Positions 33,913-63,439 of a DNA stretch of 64,000 bases are shown here, one piece after another. Position 1 is the first letter of the stretch. Each line of letters begins with the position of its first letter. This stretch comes from Glandiceps talaboti. Taxonomy: Eukaryota; Hemichordata; Enteropneusta; Spengelidae. The stretch is taken from positions 2,545,001-2,609,000 of the forward strand of contig NC_135562.1 in the NCBI RefSeq assembly GCF_964340395.1, written 5' to 3'. The notes beneath the pieces are model-generated. The model saw only the letters and a list, made by a program, of their open reading frames with translations. It ran no database searches and was not told the origin of the DNA. The position numbers and the translations under genes were made by a program.

Positions 33913-36900
33913 CTAGCTAGATTAGAAATGCAAACAAAAATGAAATATACATACATGTATAGTGAAGCAATGCATAATATAAAACATTCAAAGTTTCAAG
34001 AAACCTTTATTGCCACTAAATATTTATTTACACACAATCATAATGGTCTAGCACTTTGTTGGAACCACAATAAAAGTTTTTTTTCTCCAATTCTTACACT
34101 TAATAATTTATCCTGAAAGTCTTGATGTAAACTGAGTTAAATTTTCTACCAGATGTCCTTGTTGCTAGGTTACCATTAGTGTATATAAATATTGTCAAAG
34201 AGTAAATATCACTCCAATTGCATTTTTTGATTAGTAAGCGCTGATCCATAGAACAAGACGATTCAAATTGATACAAGTCTAAGATTCTTTTTGGATGTTA
34301 TTGTAAATGGGGGATTATCTATAAGGGTTCGGACATTTGTACAAAAGTAAATATGCGTGTTTATTTGTGATCTGCACACGAAAAGCTTCGAAATCTGCAA
34401 AAAATGGTTAGTTATTTGCAAAAAGATATGAATGTCAAAATGATAGACATACGTGTAGTAGCCAGAATACACAGACAGTTCTGCCTTTGAACATTTGAAG
34501 ATGTGGACAATATTGAACTGATGTAGCTGGTCTTTGTTTCAATTAAGGAAGAAACATTGTGTTATATTTCATCATGGTCGGTTGTTTTGGCTCTGTTTTT
34601 CCAGTTGTGTTTTAGTCTAGGATTTTTTTTCACTACATTCTTGTAAGTGGTGAAGAATATTGATGATTTGATACATCTGCACATCAAAAAGTACCAGATT
34701 GTAAAGTATATCTTAATATATCTAATTATCCAGATTTCATCACTCAGTCTGTTCTTTTTCTTTCGTTTGTATTAGCAGATGAAAGCTAAAATAGATCAAT
34801 ATTGTGTTGTCAAGTAACATTCTAATGTAGATCATACAGACGGTAAAAATAATAAAATCACGGACGTGTTGGGTTTACACTCTTTAATGTCGTGGAGGTA
34901 GGTTTAAAGTATGTGCCATACCAACACGTCACTGGTGTTGTGCTGACCAGATCGAAAGATTTGTCGCTGAGGGCGCTCACGCAGTTAGACTTACTCCTCA
35001 ACGAAGAATCGTCTCTTGTAACATTTATAGATAACTGAAATTTTGATATTTTTTGTCGATGATGAAAATTAAACCAATATCATGATTGAATATAACGTAT
35101 CCTTTTTCAGTACACTTAGAATTGTTGCTTTCTGAGAATTCAATAAAAATAGTGATAAATGGTGGTAATTAAAAATACACATTTTGCTCCTCATCTTTTT
35201 AAAAGTCAGTCCCGTACTTGCATACAAATAGTCGGCCTAATCATGTAGTAAAGCTAGACCATCAAAATATTCTGACGTCATCTTGTTATTCTCACGTTCG
35301 TTTCGTCTGACATAACCTTATTACAATAATAATCTTTATGATCCATATAAACAAAAACATGGCGGAATTTAATTTTATACTGTTTACATTTTCAAATCAC
35401 AGCCGATTTCAGTTTAATGTTTGATTTCTATGTATAGTGTTGACAGTATGTTTATCATTAGATGAATGAAAACTACTTGTCTCGGTGGGTCACGTGATGT
35501 TTATACATGTTGGAATATGCCACAGCTGTTAAAGAAATCGTAATTTCCAATTGTGACGAAACCTAAACTTAAATACATGCTAGCAGACGCATCATTGCAG
35601 TTACGGCTACACCGTATATGTACCATGTGTAAACACTGGTTCGAGGGTCAACCTTTGAAAACTTGAGAAGAACTTATACAATTTTGATCTATATTGACAT
35701 TGTAGAGCGAATGAACTACGTGACATGTTGGCACGTGACTTGGCACGTGACTCGTTATAGTCAGACCTGTGACATTACAACGAGTGTACATCATTAATCA
35801 TACAATGTGCAGCTAAGCAGACACGTTACATTAACTATACAACGAGACTCTTAATTTGCAGTGACACTTGTAACATTAATTGTGTAACATGACATGATAC
35901 AGTGAGACCTAAACTATCAATCATATAGCGTGACAGGTGACACAATATATGCCAAGACCTTTTACTTTTAAGAGACTCGATCAGTATAGTGTCACATGCA
36001 CTATACGAAAAGTCATATTTGACCATATGTTTCCACCGGGGTAAATCATGGGCAGAGGATGTGTAAATGTAGGTAGTATGAGACGAAGTACCACCTTTGA
36101 CTTAATTTACCCCCGGTAATCTCTCACTTGGGGGTTATAGACAGTCAAAAGTGGTACTGCGTCTCGTACTACCCCTGGACAGAGATGGTGGTTAGGTGGG
36201 TCTCACCAAGGGTAAAGGTTGGATAAAGGTGGGTAAATTTGACTTTTCGTATAGTGATGTTATGATTTAAGGCAGAATGCGCTGCGCTTGCGCAGAGTTA
36301 TTTAAACCCCTCAAACATTTTGCCACATACAGGCTTGCTTCTGGTTCTCACACTTATGGACTCCACTCTCTTGTTTCTAAGGAAATCGACTGTCAATTAC
36401 ATTGTTTTAGAGTTGAACTGCATAGTATTGGCGGCCAAATTATACTCTAAAATAGGCCAATATTAAGATCATTTAAGTTGACTAATATTTAAAACATTTG
36501 CAAGGTGACTTCTATGCACTTCTTGATTTGTTTTCTTTATTTGAATTTAAATAACATGAACAAATGTTTGCGAGACGCATTCTTCCTTAACTCCAATTCC
36601 AACTTCACCTCGACCCCTCAGTGAAGAGACTTGGTGAATTTTCGTTTATGCATCATGCCCCCATAGGGCTTATCTGAAAGGAGGCAATCACAAAATTGCT
36701 TTATACATAGATTAGTTATGTGGGCGTCAATGTAAGAAAATAATCGTTTTTTTTAATGCGGAACGACAAATTCTGCAAATGTATCAGTTTCGACGAGCCT
36801 TGTCAAAGATAAATAATTGGATAATAGCAAATTATGGCCGTGTGGGGGCGTGTGATATCCACGAACATCACGCACGCTGCGTTATCAAGGGCCAAGACAA

Positions 36901-37644
36901 GTGAAGTTAGAATCGGAATTAAAGTCCTTATGTATTTCAAAATTGATCCTTCCACCCACAATTTGCGAAGATGATATAAAGGCATAACTAAAACTATATA
37001 CAGCTGATAGAAAATGGGAAAAGGATGCCTGAGAGTAACATGCCTTGACAGAATAAATAGAAGTGACGAAATAACTGAAAATAGTACAATATAGTTTAAT
37101 ATACACGCACGATAACGTATACATGTATGAATTTACAAACTGAAAGAAAAGATAATTAAGACAGATATCAGATGACTTTAATATTAAAATTGACAATGAC
37201 ATTGACACAACGTACAATAAGAATGTACTAACCAGCACCGTTATAATTTGCATATGTTGTTGATAATAGTACTCATATAGAGATAATTGCGCTTATCAAA
37301 AAATGTTCCCTGTATCAATTTAAGTATTAAACATACAATCAATTAGTTCATTGATTAATTACACAGTTAAGTGTTAATTATACAAAATATAGGTGGTTGG
37401 CAAAACAGTGCACAGGTTCAAATAAAATAGTCATGAATGAACACAGTTCATAACTGTGTTCGTATGATACAAACCGCATACTGAATAGAGTGGCCCCTGC
37501 TCTCTGTTTGTAAATGTGTACTCGTATTCTTGGCATTGCCTTCGACTGTTTGGCCTCAAACGTCGTGTTGCATATATACTGTATTTCAAGTACAATGTAG
37601 ATGTATATGATGTATATACATACACATAAATGCATATACACAGC

Positions 37645-37705
<61 letters not shown>

Positions 37706-40355
37706 GTGTGTGCATGTGTGTACACATAACTTTATACATACAAATATGTATAGCAATGTTTGTACATATATGTGTATGTGTATGATTCTCTTTGTTACTT
37801 GATTGTTGCTGTGTGTATACGTTCATATAAATTAATAACATTAATTGCTGTCGCACATAAACTTGCCAAACTTTACAGAAAGACTTGCTAAAATTAATAG
37901 CAGAAAAGTAACGGGCAAATTTCCCGCACAAACAATAATACGGAAGACATTGTTGAAGTGGTATAGTGTGTCGCTGGAGTGACCCCTCACGACTAAAAAA
38001 ACACTGAGCAAAATATACTCCAGACAGCAATGCATACAATTTGTTCAGTGTCAAATTGATGTCAATAATTCTTTTGAAAATCATTTGTATTTTAAAGATA
38101 CATGAACGGTTTGTAAAATCCAACTCGCTGTTAAAGACAGCCTTGTTGACATAATCTCTGTGCGCATGTTCAGAGCTCACACTGAGGAAATTGAGCATGC
38201 GCAAAGAGTCCCTTGAACTGTACAGTTACAATCGATGCCAATTTTACTTAATTTATTTACAATGTCAACGAAATAGTTGGATTATGTAGGAATGGAATCT
38301 GAATACCATGCATAGTTGAAGTATTAATTGAAGATAAATAGATTAGAAACCGACTTATGCGTATTAAGTTAATTATCATTTTTTAAAGATTCTATCTTAC
38401 TATTACTAGTTCCTAAATCTGCTTGAGATAATGACAGACGTCAGTAGCGTAATAAAGGTGAATGCAAAAAGTGTATTTACATAGTTCTGAAAAGATTTTC
38501 ATTCTATCTTTTACCCGACTAGGAGGTGTTATCTAATACACAACCCTCGATTCGATTTTAATGCAATATTTAGCAGTCTAAAGATCTGAAAAAATTCTGT
38601 ATGCATAGAAGACTAAATAGCCTCAATAGAGGGTTGAATGGTTAACCAGTCAAAGACAATGAAACATGTTGTCCTTGTCTATGGACCTGGCAAGCATTCT
38701 CTCTGTATAGTTTGCGAATTCAGTATTACAAATGTAGTATTATTCAGTGATAGCATGTATTGAAGCTGATTGGTTGAATAAATCACATGATGCCTATATT
38801 ATGTTCATTATGTTAGATGATTTTATATTATGTTGATTGTGTCAAGTTACAAGGATATGGCCTATTTGAAATGAAATGTGACCTTTGTACAAATAAACTA
38901 GGTAATATAACTATAATCCGATTTTTTGCATAATGAGGCCATGCTAACAATACTAAATTTAAAATACTGAGTCCACAGACTGTGTGAACAAACTGTTTGT
39001 CAAACAATCCCACACTAGGCTAGAGACTGGGAGGAGTTAATTGTAAGGAGATGACAGTACATCTGATAAATTGTTATATATACATATGATACAATAACAT
39101 AAACAAACTTTATATTTATATACAGTATGCAAATTGGACCATTAAATGTATCAATCTTGTTATTAATCCACTACTGGAATATATTACTATTAATTCTGAT
39201 GCCAACATTTTATTAGTTTAAAAGAAGTTCTTAAGCTGTTCAAAATTTGAAGAGTCTATACGTCCATTTGATACGATTGCACGTAGTGATTTTAAAAACC
39301 GATTGGCTAGTCTTGTGCGCAGCTAAGGGACGATCACACCGTGGATGTGACACAAGCTCAATAAACGAATTAGGGGAGGAGGGGACAGGGGGTTCTGGTG
39401 TCAATGCGATTGCTGAACTTAATTTTCACACTCCTATCCAAATTTAGAAAACTTAATGCCTTCAATAATAACAGGTTCAGTATTTACTACTGAGATGTTG
39501 CCAAGTTTCTTCAAATGTACTGCTACTGTGATATAAGCTTACTGTGCCGTGTTTTCATTAGTATTTTAATGTGCTAACTATGACATTGTGCGATCGTCCT
39601 TAAATGCACAGAAAAAAAACCAGATTCAGTTTAGGATTGTGATTGAAGTTGTATTGTGTTATTTATATGGTGTTATTTATTGAGCTCATTTTATGAGAAA
39701 GCCCACCACAGCTTTATCATACTTATAGAACATATCATAGTGATATGATTTATAGAGGTTACATTGCACAGATCAAATAGGACTCCAGGGGAAATCATTT
39801 TGGCCACCCTACAATAAAATTTTGATCAGAAATTTTCAAATTTGCACCCAAATTTTCGTCATCGACATAACAAAGGATTCACTACACGTGCCGAATGATC
39901 ACATGACACCAGCCAGGGGTCAAGGGTCGTACATTATCGCTCAATCATTTATATTGACAGTGTCTTTCGATATATCACTGTCGAATCCAGGTCAAATGTT
40001 TTCCCATTATGTACTATATCAAGTCATGTCAATCCACACACACTCTTTTCTTTTTAATTTTGATATGGGGTTTACTATTAATAAGTTGGTTTACATGTAA
40101 TACCTAATGATAAATATACGTTTCACTTTTTTCAGAATAACTAAACAGTTGATCCGTTTCAGCCATTTCACGTGGTTTCATTATTCTAGCAAACCATACC
40201 AATTTTTAGGGGGAACGTCCCATGTTTCCGTAAAGGGGCATGTGTTTTGCGACAATTTTAAAACATTTGCATAGTATACAAATACATATAGATAAATATA
40301 GTAAACTGAAGTTCATTTTTGATGGACTGTTTTTAACTATGTGCTGTAAATTAGT

Positions 40356-40417
<62 letters not shown>

Positions 40418-40979
40418 TTTTGTGCAATTTTAAAAGTATGTGATGGTTCTCGAAATAAATCATTATTATATTATTAGTTGTTTCCTTGGTAACCACATAA
40501 ATAAACAAATATGTTTTATGAATGACTTTGAGAACATTGTTCTAAAAATGTACGATACATACATATACATGTGTAATTGCATTGGTTGGACAAGAATAAG
40601 GAAAATAATATTCGACCGGTCGTTTATTGATTTCTTTCAATGTTTCGTCATATTTGTTCTGTTGTCGCATTCTGTACAGGTCGTATAGTGTGCTGAATAC
40701 ATAAACACGTTAAGTACACAAACGTGTTACATCTTTCTGACCACCCAAGTTCGTGCTAACTCTTTCTGACCACCTAGGATTATCTAAATGTTTGGATTCC
40801 CATATATTAACACAAAGTGTGTCCTCGGGTCAGCGACACCTACTATTAGCTATTAGTTATCACCTGTTATTAGAAGCTGTTGGCTATTTGCCATGAAAAC
40901 TTACTATGAAGTTATGATGAGCTGTGACATGAAGTTAGAGGAAGAATGGTTGCTATAATAAAGTTATAATACTTGTGTT
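33913..40979. other. Gene-free region between the CATA array and the Kv2 gene
   Basis: No exon recognised. It holds a CACTA-type miniature element (35996-36259), an AT run (37649-37701) and a GT run (40360-40414). The rest is AT-rich unique-looking sequence. Confidence 0.55.
35996..36259. mobile_element. CACTA-type miniature transposon (258 bp) with 3-bp target-site duplication
   Basis: The element at 35999-36256 begins CACTATACGAAAAGTCA and ends with the exact reverse complement. It is flanked by ATG on both sides (35996-35998 and 36257-36259). An inner inverted repeat (near 36078-36106 and 36145-36175) gives a nested foldback. CACTA termini plus a 3-bp duplication are the hallmark of the CACTA/EnSpm superfamily. 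No transposase is present. Confidence 0.78.
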
Positions 40980-55763
<14,784 letters not shown>

Positions 55764-56679
55764 CTTAGCTGAGTATCGTTATTCTGCCGTTTAACGCGTC
55801 GCTTGCCTTAGTTGTCGTTATAAATAATGAATCAATAGTAAAGGTAATAGAATCATTTCAATGAGTCACCGTACGTCCTATGCCCTCCCACATTGCGCCT
55901 CCAGCGCTGGGAAGTACAAAGCTTTGCAAAGCCAGGTTGCAATAGAATGAATGATAAGTCGATGGGAAGTACAAGTCATATCAATGAAATTTTACGTAAT
56001 GATATCTCGCGTGGACTGACCCGATAATAAAATATGTACATTACATGTATACGTAATCAATTGCATATTGTTGCTTATATAATAAATGTTGTTCATTAAT
56101 AAAAACAAATTTTTAAAAGTAGTTTGCTATGACAATCCTTCATGCGTTTACCCCATAGCAACGAAAGTGTTCTAGAAGTACACGCCTAGCAACAAGCAAG
56201 TGGATTTGATACTTAGGACTCATTAACACTGGTACTGCTGTCACCTTTATGTATACTGAGGCAGAAATATGTCAGAATGGTTTCAGGGGGGTTACACTAA
56301 ATTAATAGAAGAGCCTTGAGGTTGAATACCAAACGAAAGGTGATACCATAATATATTTTATCAAATATCGTGTGTCAAGTGCTATACTGTCTGATTCTTT
56401 GTTTGTTTGTATGTTTGTTTGTTTGTTTATGTTATAAAATATACTATATTCTGTCACTATTTATGACAATGTTTCTAGACACTGTAGCCACATTACATGT
56501 ATCTTTACTACTAAGGACATCGCTAATATATATTGTCAGATGTGCTATTGTGTTTGTGTCAAAACGTATATATGAGTGTTAGTTACTGTTGAATGGAAAC
56601 CAACCAGGCATATCACTACCTTTGTGTTTATTGAAATGGCTCATAAAGACTAAATTTGTTTTAATATTACTCTTCTAGA

Positions 56680-57030
56680 TGTATGTATGTATGTATGTAT
56701 GTGTGTATGTATGTATGTATGTATGTATGTATGTATGTATGTATGTATGTATGTATGTATGTATGTATGTATGTATGTATGCATGTATGTATGTATGTAT
56801 GTATGTATGTATGTATGTATGTATGTATGTATACATGTATGTATGTATGTATGTATGCATGTATGTATGTATGTATGTATGTATGTATGTATGTATGTAT
56901 GTATGTATGTATGTATGTATGAATGTATGTATGTATATATGTATGTGTATGTATGTATGTGTGTATGTGTATGTATGTGTGTGTATGTATGTATGTGTGT
57001 ATGTGTGTGCGTGTGTGTGTGTGTATGCGT
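56680..57030. repeat. (ATGT)n array grading into (GT)n variants
   Basis: About 60 ATGT units with scattered GCATG and ATACATG variants, then GTGTATG mixtures. Confidence 0.97.
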
Positions 57031-57631
57031 GTGTATTTCTACGTATATGTATATGTCGTACGTCACCAATCTCGCATTCTGATTGGTCGAGAGCCCTGCA
57101 GATATGGAGCGGAGGCGTATTTTTCACCAACAACCTTATTTTCGCTGTTGTGTATCACGTGATCACTGCAAATCCACTCGTAGGCAAACCTAACAGCCAC
57201 ATTTAAATCCAGCTATAACCAGTATTTCCAATGCCAAATTTACTGTCAACAGCTGCAAAATGTCATCTTTGTATAAATGATAACAACTTTTGAACTGACC
57301 GTTTCGTGTCACAGTGTGGTTATTTTAAGAACTAAATAGTCGTGGCGCAATCATTGACCATTGTATGGTTTCATTTACACGTCAATTAACTCAAACCTCT
57401 ATGTATTATGGGATTGACAGGCAGGCAAAGACATAACATAAAGCAATCACATACCAGTATTTGGTTTATTATCTTGAGTTACAATGCATGGCATAGTTAA
57501 ACAAGATTGGCAATATTTGGTATATTTTGGTTGAATGTTTATTAATTGACATTCATTGATTAACATTATAAGTAAATATACAAAGAGAGGTATTATACAT
57601 ACGTACACAGAGAGAGGGGAGGGAGGGACAT

Positions 57632-57743
57632 AATACATACATACATACATACATACATACATACATACATACATACATACATACATACATACATACATAC
57701 ATACATACATACATACATACACGGACGGACGGACGGACGGACG

Positions 57744-57803
<60 letters not shown>

Positions 57804-57823
57804 GGCAGGCAGGCAGGCAGGCA
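57632..57823. repeat. Compound CATA-CGGA-CAGA-GGCA tract
   Basis: A series of four-base repeats, each one substitution away from its neighbour. Confidence 0.95.
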
Positions 57824-57938
57824 GGGAGGAAGGAAGGGAGGAAGGGAGGGAGGGAGACAGAAAGACGAGACAAAGCATGCACAATGGCTGCTAGATTCAA
57901 AGACAAAAAATCATATTAAGTGATAGTTTACAGTGATT

Positions 57939-57998
<60 letters not shown>

Positions 57999-58122
57999 GG
58001 CAGGCAGGGAGGAAGGAAGGGAGGAAGGGAGGGAGGGAGACAGAAAGACGAGACAAAGCATGCACAATGGCTGCTAGATTCAAAGACAAAAAATCATATT
58101 AAGTGATAGTTTACAGTGATTG
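57824..58122. repeat. 183-bp tandem duplication including unique sequence
   Basis: 57824-57939 and 58007-58122 are identical over about 115 bp, including the nonrepetitive segment GCATGCACAATGGCTGCTAG, separated by another CAGA run. The lack of differences indicates a very recent event. Confidence 0.9.
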
Positions 58123-58634
58123 TACGTACCAACAATCTCCCCAAAGACAATGTTTCCCTCGTTGTACATATAACAAAATAAAACTAATGTAATATACATG
58201 TTTATTCTTTGTAAAAGTTGTCTTTAAAAACTTTATTTCATCACTTGTTCTTATCTAAATGATCAACTGTGTGTTACTAACTATGGTATAGATTACACCT
58301 TATACGTATTAGCTCATCCTACTTTTCATGATCACTATAAAATGAGTATATTATTAAATTGAGATAAAACTTTACAAGATGGCGTCCCTTCAGCTCTATC
58401 TAGTAGAGCTTATGTCATGTCCTTGGCTATGATGTAAGTATTGGACAGTCTGTGTAGATGTCGATGTTACTGTAGTTTACATGTAATATTACACAGTGGT
58501 GAAAATAAGGAAATAAAAGGCAAAAAGCTGCTGTATATATAGTGGTTTGACATAAAATGAGTTACATGGCCATGGGTTCTTTCTTTGACCATACAATCAG
58601 TATGTATGTAGTATTTAAATCCAACTTTGTGACA

Positions 58635-61600
58635 TTACATGTCATAATCAAACAGCCAATCAAATATGCCGAGAGTTGACCTCTTGAACTTCCGCTTACG
58701 TTTCCTTGATGGTCTCCTGGTTAATTTGTTCAGACCGCCGATCCGTGACATTTCATCCACTTTGCCCCAGACACCAAGGACAAATGATTCGATACCACAT
58801 TCGTTCTCACCTCGTGCAATCTTGAAGTAGCCATTTTCACCCCAAGATGTACCCCATGAGTTTGCACAGAGCTGAAATATAGGAAATAAAGATACAGGCA
58901 GTCTTAGTTAACACCTTAAAATGGATGGGTTGGTTAAAAATATTTCATTTAAAACGGTTTGAAAAAGGTAAGAATATCATCTCTATCTGTATATGTATAC
59001 TTTTAATTTACAATGATACTTTTAACAGTCCCAATGACTTAGAAATGAAAATAAATACCAAACTTGAATTTGAACAATGCATTTGTTTTGTTAAAGGCCC
59101 CGAATTTCAGCAATAGACAGTCGCTCAGATTAGGAAGGGCTTGTAGGAATGCCTCCTTACAAACAGTGAGGTTATGATGTTTGTTAATATTGCCGTAGAG
59201 GGCGCAAGATTGAAAAAAAAATACATAGTCATGAGAAACTGTCCTACATAATAAAAAAGAAAGAAAATGGTTTTAGTGATATCTTATATTATAAAATTCC
59301 TTTCCATATAGAGTGGTAAGGTTGCAATAGCTCTAAAGTTGATCGTAAAAGCTAGCATGATAAGTTGTCTGAAGTGACGCACATATGATGTGTAAAATCG
59401 CTAAACAGACAAAAACATTGTTCATGAGGCCTAACAAAAATTGTGGTTCCGATTGCGGTCTATTTTAGAATTTTTTTTTAAATTCATGTGAGTGTCTAGT
59501 TCAGGTAGTTATGTTTTCTGTGATTTCCATATGGTATCTGTGTTATTGGTTTCTTCCCATCAGATGTACAGTCTTTACAGATTGGAAGAACTCTCGCGAG
59601 ACTTCACAATTTTCGCGATTTTATCATTTTTTTCTCTAATACGTAAAATTGTTTAGGGTCGGCAAGTTTTTTGAGGACTAAGTAATATTGAATTATTAGA
59701 TTAATATATGTAAACATATGGTTGTTGAGTCAACGATTATTGAATTTCAATAAATATATCAACATTGAATTGGAATGAATGCCATTAAGTTTTGAATATG
59801 TCCATGTTTAGAATTACCTTACATCGTGAAACTAGTTCCAGTTGTGTTTATATGGACTAGATACGCAAGAATGTAATACACAAGTACGTAATACGCAACG
59901 TCGGAGTACACATCTACGTGCAATCACACATACATACTACTAGCTACATAACATATGTAATAACTAGAAACGACAAAGTAGGAATGGTTTCAACACTTAC
60001 CCAGTATTTGAGTTCTTTACCGAAATAGCTGTATTCTGAACCCCAACCAATGATTTTAACAGAATGGTGACCAACAGCTCGTTTATGACTATCAGCTAAT
60101 CGCGTATATTGGTAAACACCTCTTTTGTACATAAAGAAGTCTTCTTTTACTTGAAATGTTGCTGAAAGAAAGAAAGGAGACAACGAAATGATCAGAAATG
60201 AACAACACGTGAACGCAAGCTACTAGACGGCAAATCTAGTGGGATGTTGGAAAACAGTTGGCAAACATCGTGTAATCAGACGATCGAGAACTTTCTTGAT
60301 GACGTATGATTTGACACTTTATAATTATATTTTCGACTACTTCCGCACCGCTGGGCGCGTTTCCAAGAAGTTCCGAACAAACGAATCAAGATTTTTGAGA
60401 GAAAATCAAAATCGAAAACCTGGCTTTGTCAGTGAACCCTAGACTCATTCCTCGATCTTCACATTAGTTCACTTTCTCTACAGGAGTTATATGTTATTTG
60501 AATTTAGTAACAACCAGCTGAGGGTCGCCTCAGAATGTAAGATACAATCCCCATGCGCTCCACCGGGTTGGGGAGTTTGTAATTGTATGAGCGCCACCAA
60601 CGACAACACTTCCGAATAATTATAGAGATGACTGAGAAGGGCGTTCTTCTGGTTGGCTCTGCCAAACAAATTTTTCCATTTATACTTGTACATAAATGCC
60701 AAAGTCAGGTGTGAGAGTATTAAATAGATTTCGGAAATAATATTAGTAATTATGAAAGGAGATCTAGAATTGCTAATATATGGTGTATATATCACAATTC
60801 TAAGAGTAGTGTACAGTATGTACCTTGCACTGGTCCATTCTCCATAATTTCATGTTGAATATCTTTCTCCTGTTTCAAAAATCAACAAAATAATAAATGA
60901 ATTAAAGGGGCCCAAGCTAGGTTTATACATATTTTGGCATAGTTTTTGCTGCATATCTCAAAGGTACTCACAGTATTGTACTTACTGAAGCATACTTAAC
61001 GACCACTTGTAATTGACTGAACTCGAACCTGGCATTGATAATTATGATATATAACTCATAACTATCCGATGACGTAAAAAAAACTTATAAACTCTGATCA
61101 GCTTGTGTCCCTTTGAAAAGACGTTTCTTACTGAATCCAAGTCCTAAATTAAAATTCGCCGACAGCAATTACATTTGTACATATCACGATCCAATAGACA
61201 TTTCAAGTCATTTGTATTGAAACCCCCTTGAATTGGATAAAATTATGTTACGTTTCAAATTCGAAATAATCATACAAACACAAGTAAAAAAGTAAAAAGT
61301 AAAAAAAGTAAAATGAAATATCATAAATGTAAATATAAAGGTGGTACCAGAGGTAAACAATTTATAATTTTGTCATCATTGAGTGCAATTGTCGTAATGG
61401 AAGCATTTGTTAGTTGATAAAGTGCGTTAGAAAGGAATCTAATGAGATTTGTGCCATTGACCAACCTTTGCAGATATCCGGTAAGGTGGTGTACAGCGGT
61501 ACAGGTCGTTGTCAACCCATCGACCACCAGGACAAGAACCCACATTTTTGGATGGCATCGCACACGATCCTTTCTTGTCTTGGTGCCCGTTGTCGTATGG

Positions 61601-63439
61601 ATAACAGTCGTGAGAAACAACTCTGAAAAAAATAAATATGAAACATAAACGGTTGTTTATAGAGGTTATTTGTTTAGGTCATTTTCGAGTTTGATAATGA
61701 CATTTTAATATCATGTATTCTTTGTCTGACAATATTTGGGCACTGGTAGACGTCGAGGGCTGCTATGCAGTAATCACAATCCCAAATTAAAGATGCTGAA
61801 GGCGGTGGGAAATAGAATGTAGTTATAACATAACTGTACGAGCAGTTGGCGACTACTAGTGCCGCGAATATGGCCAAACAATAAGTGTAAACAGTTGTAT
61901 AAGTAACATATCATATTCTCAGACACATATTCGTTCCATAGTCAAAGCAAATAACTGATAGGACTCCCATGCTACATGATTCATGAATATTACGCTAGGG
62001 AGAAGAGTAGACTACTGCATACACTATGCAAAGTGACGTCACTATTAGTTCATACCACGTGATACACTCCTAATTTGTAAGTATAGGGTTGTACGAAAAC
62101 GACGTGTTGTAATAATAAATGGGATATATCGATAGGGCACATCATCAACTCGGGTTGAAATGTACGGTTTTTAATATATATTGATCTTGGGGATATGTTC
62201 AAAAGTATTTTCTTGATATTTCATTCTATGACAAGTTTTAATATTACGAAGAATTGTCGACATCCAAACTCAAATCTACATATGTATGAACCCCGAGTCT
62301 ATGTAACTCCCACCTATATTTGTATGTACTCTCTCTGTAATGTGTCTGCGAAATGTTCAATTCAATTCCAAACAATGCCATGAAGCTATGCATCACGGAA
62401 GGACTAATTCTATACAGTCGCGTTATTGTAATTTTGTGTAACCCACGTTTCCTCTTAGTGACGTAATTATCTTTAATTAAGTTATCTGTAAATGGGCTTA
62501 ATTATGTGTGTTGTTCTTGCATTAATAAATTGATAATTATATCAAAACAAATAATGCCGATGATACCTGTACATGTAGATAAAACCAAGACCAACCCTAC
62601 ATGGGTATTTACTCACCCTCGTTTTCGCATGTACCACCAAGCTCTGTCAAGGTACCCGCCTTGGCAACCACGTTGACGTCTCGTATTACACGAGAGTAGA
62701 TGTTGTGGCGACAGCATCATTGTCATTGACCCCTTTGATTGGATAGAAAGCCTGTCTGACGCAACACCTACAGACATCAAAGATATATATCCAAATTTAG
62801 TCATATCTACTTTCTGTGGTCTGGATATTTCATGTAAGGAAATTATTAATAAAATTATTTTAATATAATCGAATTAATATAATTCATAACAATTGCATTT
62901 CGATGAATTGTTATATCATTTAATAATTGGCATGATGAAATATTTAAGTTTATCTTTAACGTGAACTTGAACTACTTCTCAGTTGATATTGTAAATTGAA
63001 TATAGCAAACCACATCTAGTATGAAATATTATGATTCAAATTTTGTTTGTATTGTTAGTTACGGTATGGTATTAAGAGTAAAATCGATGCAGTCGATAGT
63101 CGTACATGTCCTCAAAATTCACTTTTCAAAGAAATCTTGTGTTTTCGTCTGTTTCTATTGAGTAGTTGTCGACTCGACATGTCCATTTTAAAAAAGGAAT
63201 TACCTGTTGTTGAAAATGCCCATGAACATCCACAGTCTCCCTGGTCCATTATTCCATGCACTAAGCCAGGCCACTTTTCCCGAGCATCAAAGCTTTCAGG
63301 AATTAGGCTCTCGTCGTAATCCATGTCAATATCGGTCATCCGGGCAACTACTCCATCGGCCTGTAAGGTTCCCAATCTGTATTTGACACCCTCCTTCAAC
63401 GTCATACCCCAAAATGATGTGTAGTTACTAGCTTCCCAT
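58635..63439 (-). CDS. TINAG-like protein, inactive papain-fold; 3' six exons (5' end outside window)
   Basis: Minus-strand exons are 63439-63204, 62767-62617, 61622-61466, 60869-60824, 60161-60001 and 58871-58635, all in compatible phase. The order is [20 protein letters not shown] (the linker typical of TINAG/TINAGL1), then the papain-like domain. Where cathepsins have the catalytic Cys before WAF, this protein reads DCGCSWAFS, with Ser, as in TINAG; the His ([11 protein letters not shown]) and Asn (CANSWG) positions are kept. [19 protein letters not shown] and SCPGGRW also fit the family. TINAG proteins are secreted matrix glycoproteins without protease activity. The last exon adds a strongly basic tail ([13 protein letters not shown]) ending FDWLFDYDM, longer than the usual family C-terminus as I know it. 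The N-terminal secretion and Cys-rich exons lie beyond 64000 or were not recognised. Confidence 0.92.

Larger units (their letters stand above)
55764..58634. other. Intergenic region between the Kv2 5' end and the TINAG-like 3' end
   Basis: The presumed Kv2 promoter side (55764-56100) shows no TATA box that I trust. The rest has an ATGT array (56680-57030), a CATA/CGGA/CAGA/GGCA compound tract (57632-57823) and a recent 183-bp tandem duplication. A TTTATT at 58201-58206 would be AATAAA for the TINAG-like gene. Confidence 0.55.

Noticed and set aside
37431-38204. 257-residue minus-strand ORF
   Set aside because: Runs through an AT microsatellite (poly-IY) and otherwise shows no recognisable domain or biased codon use.
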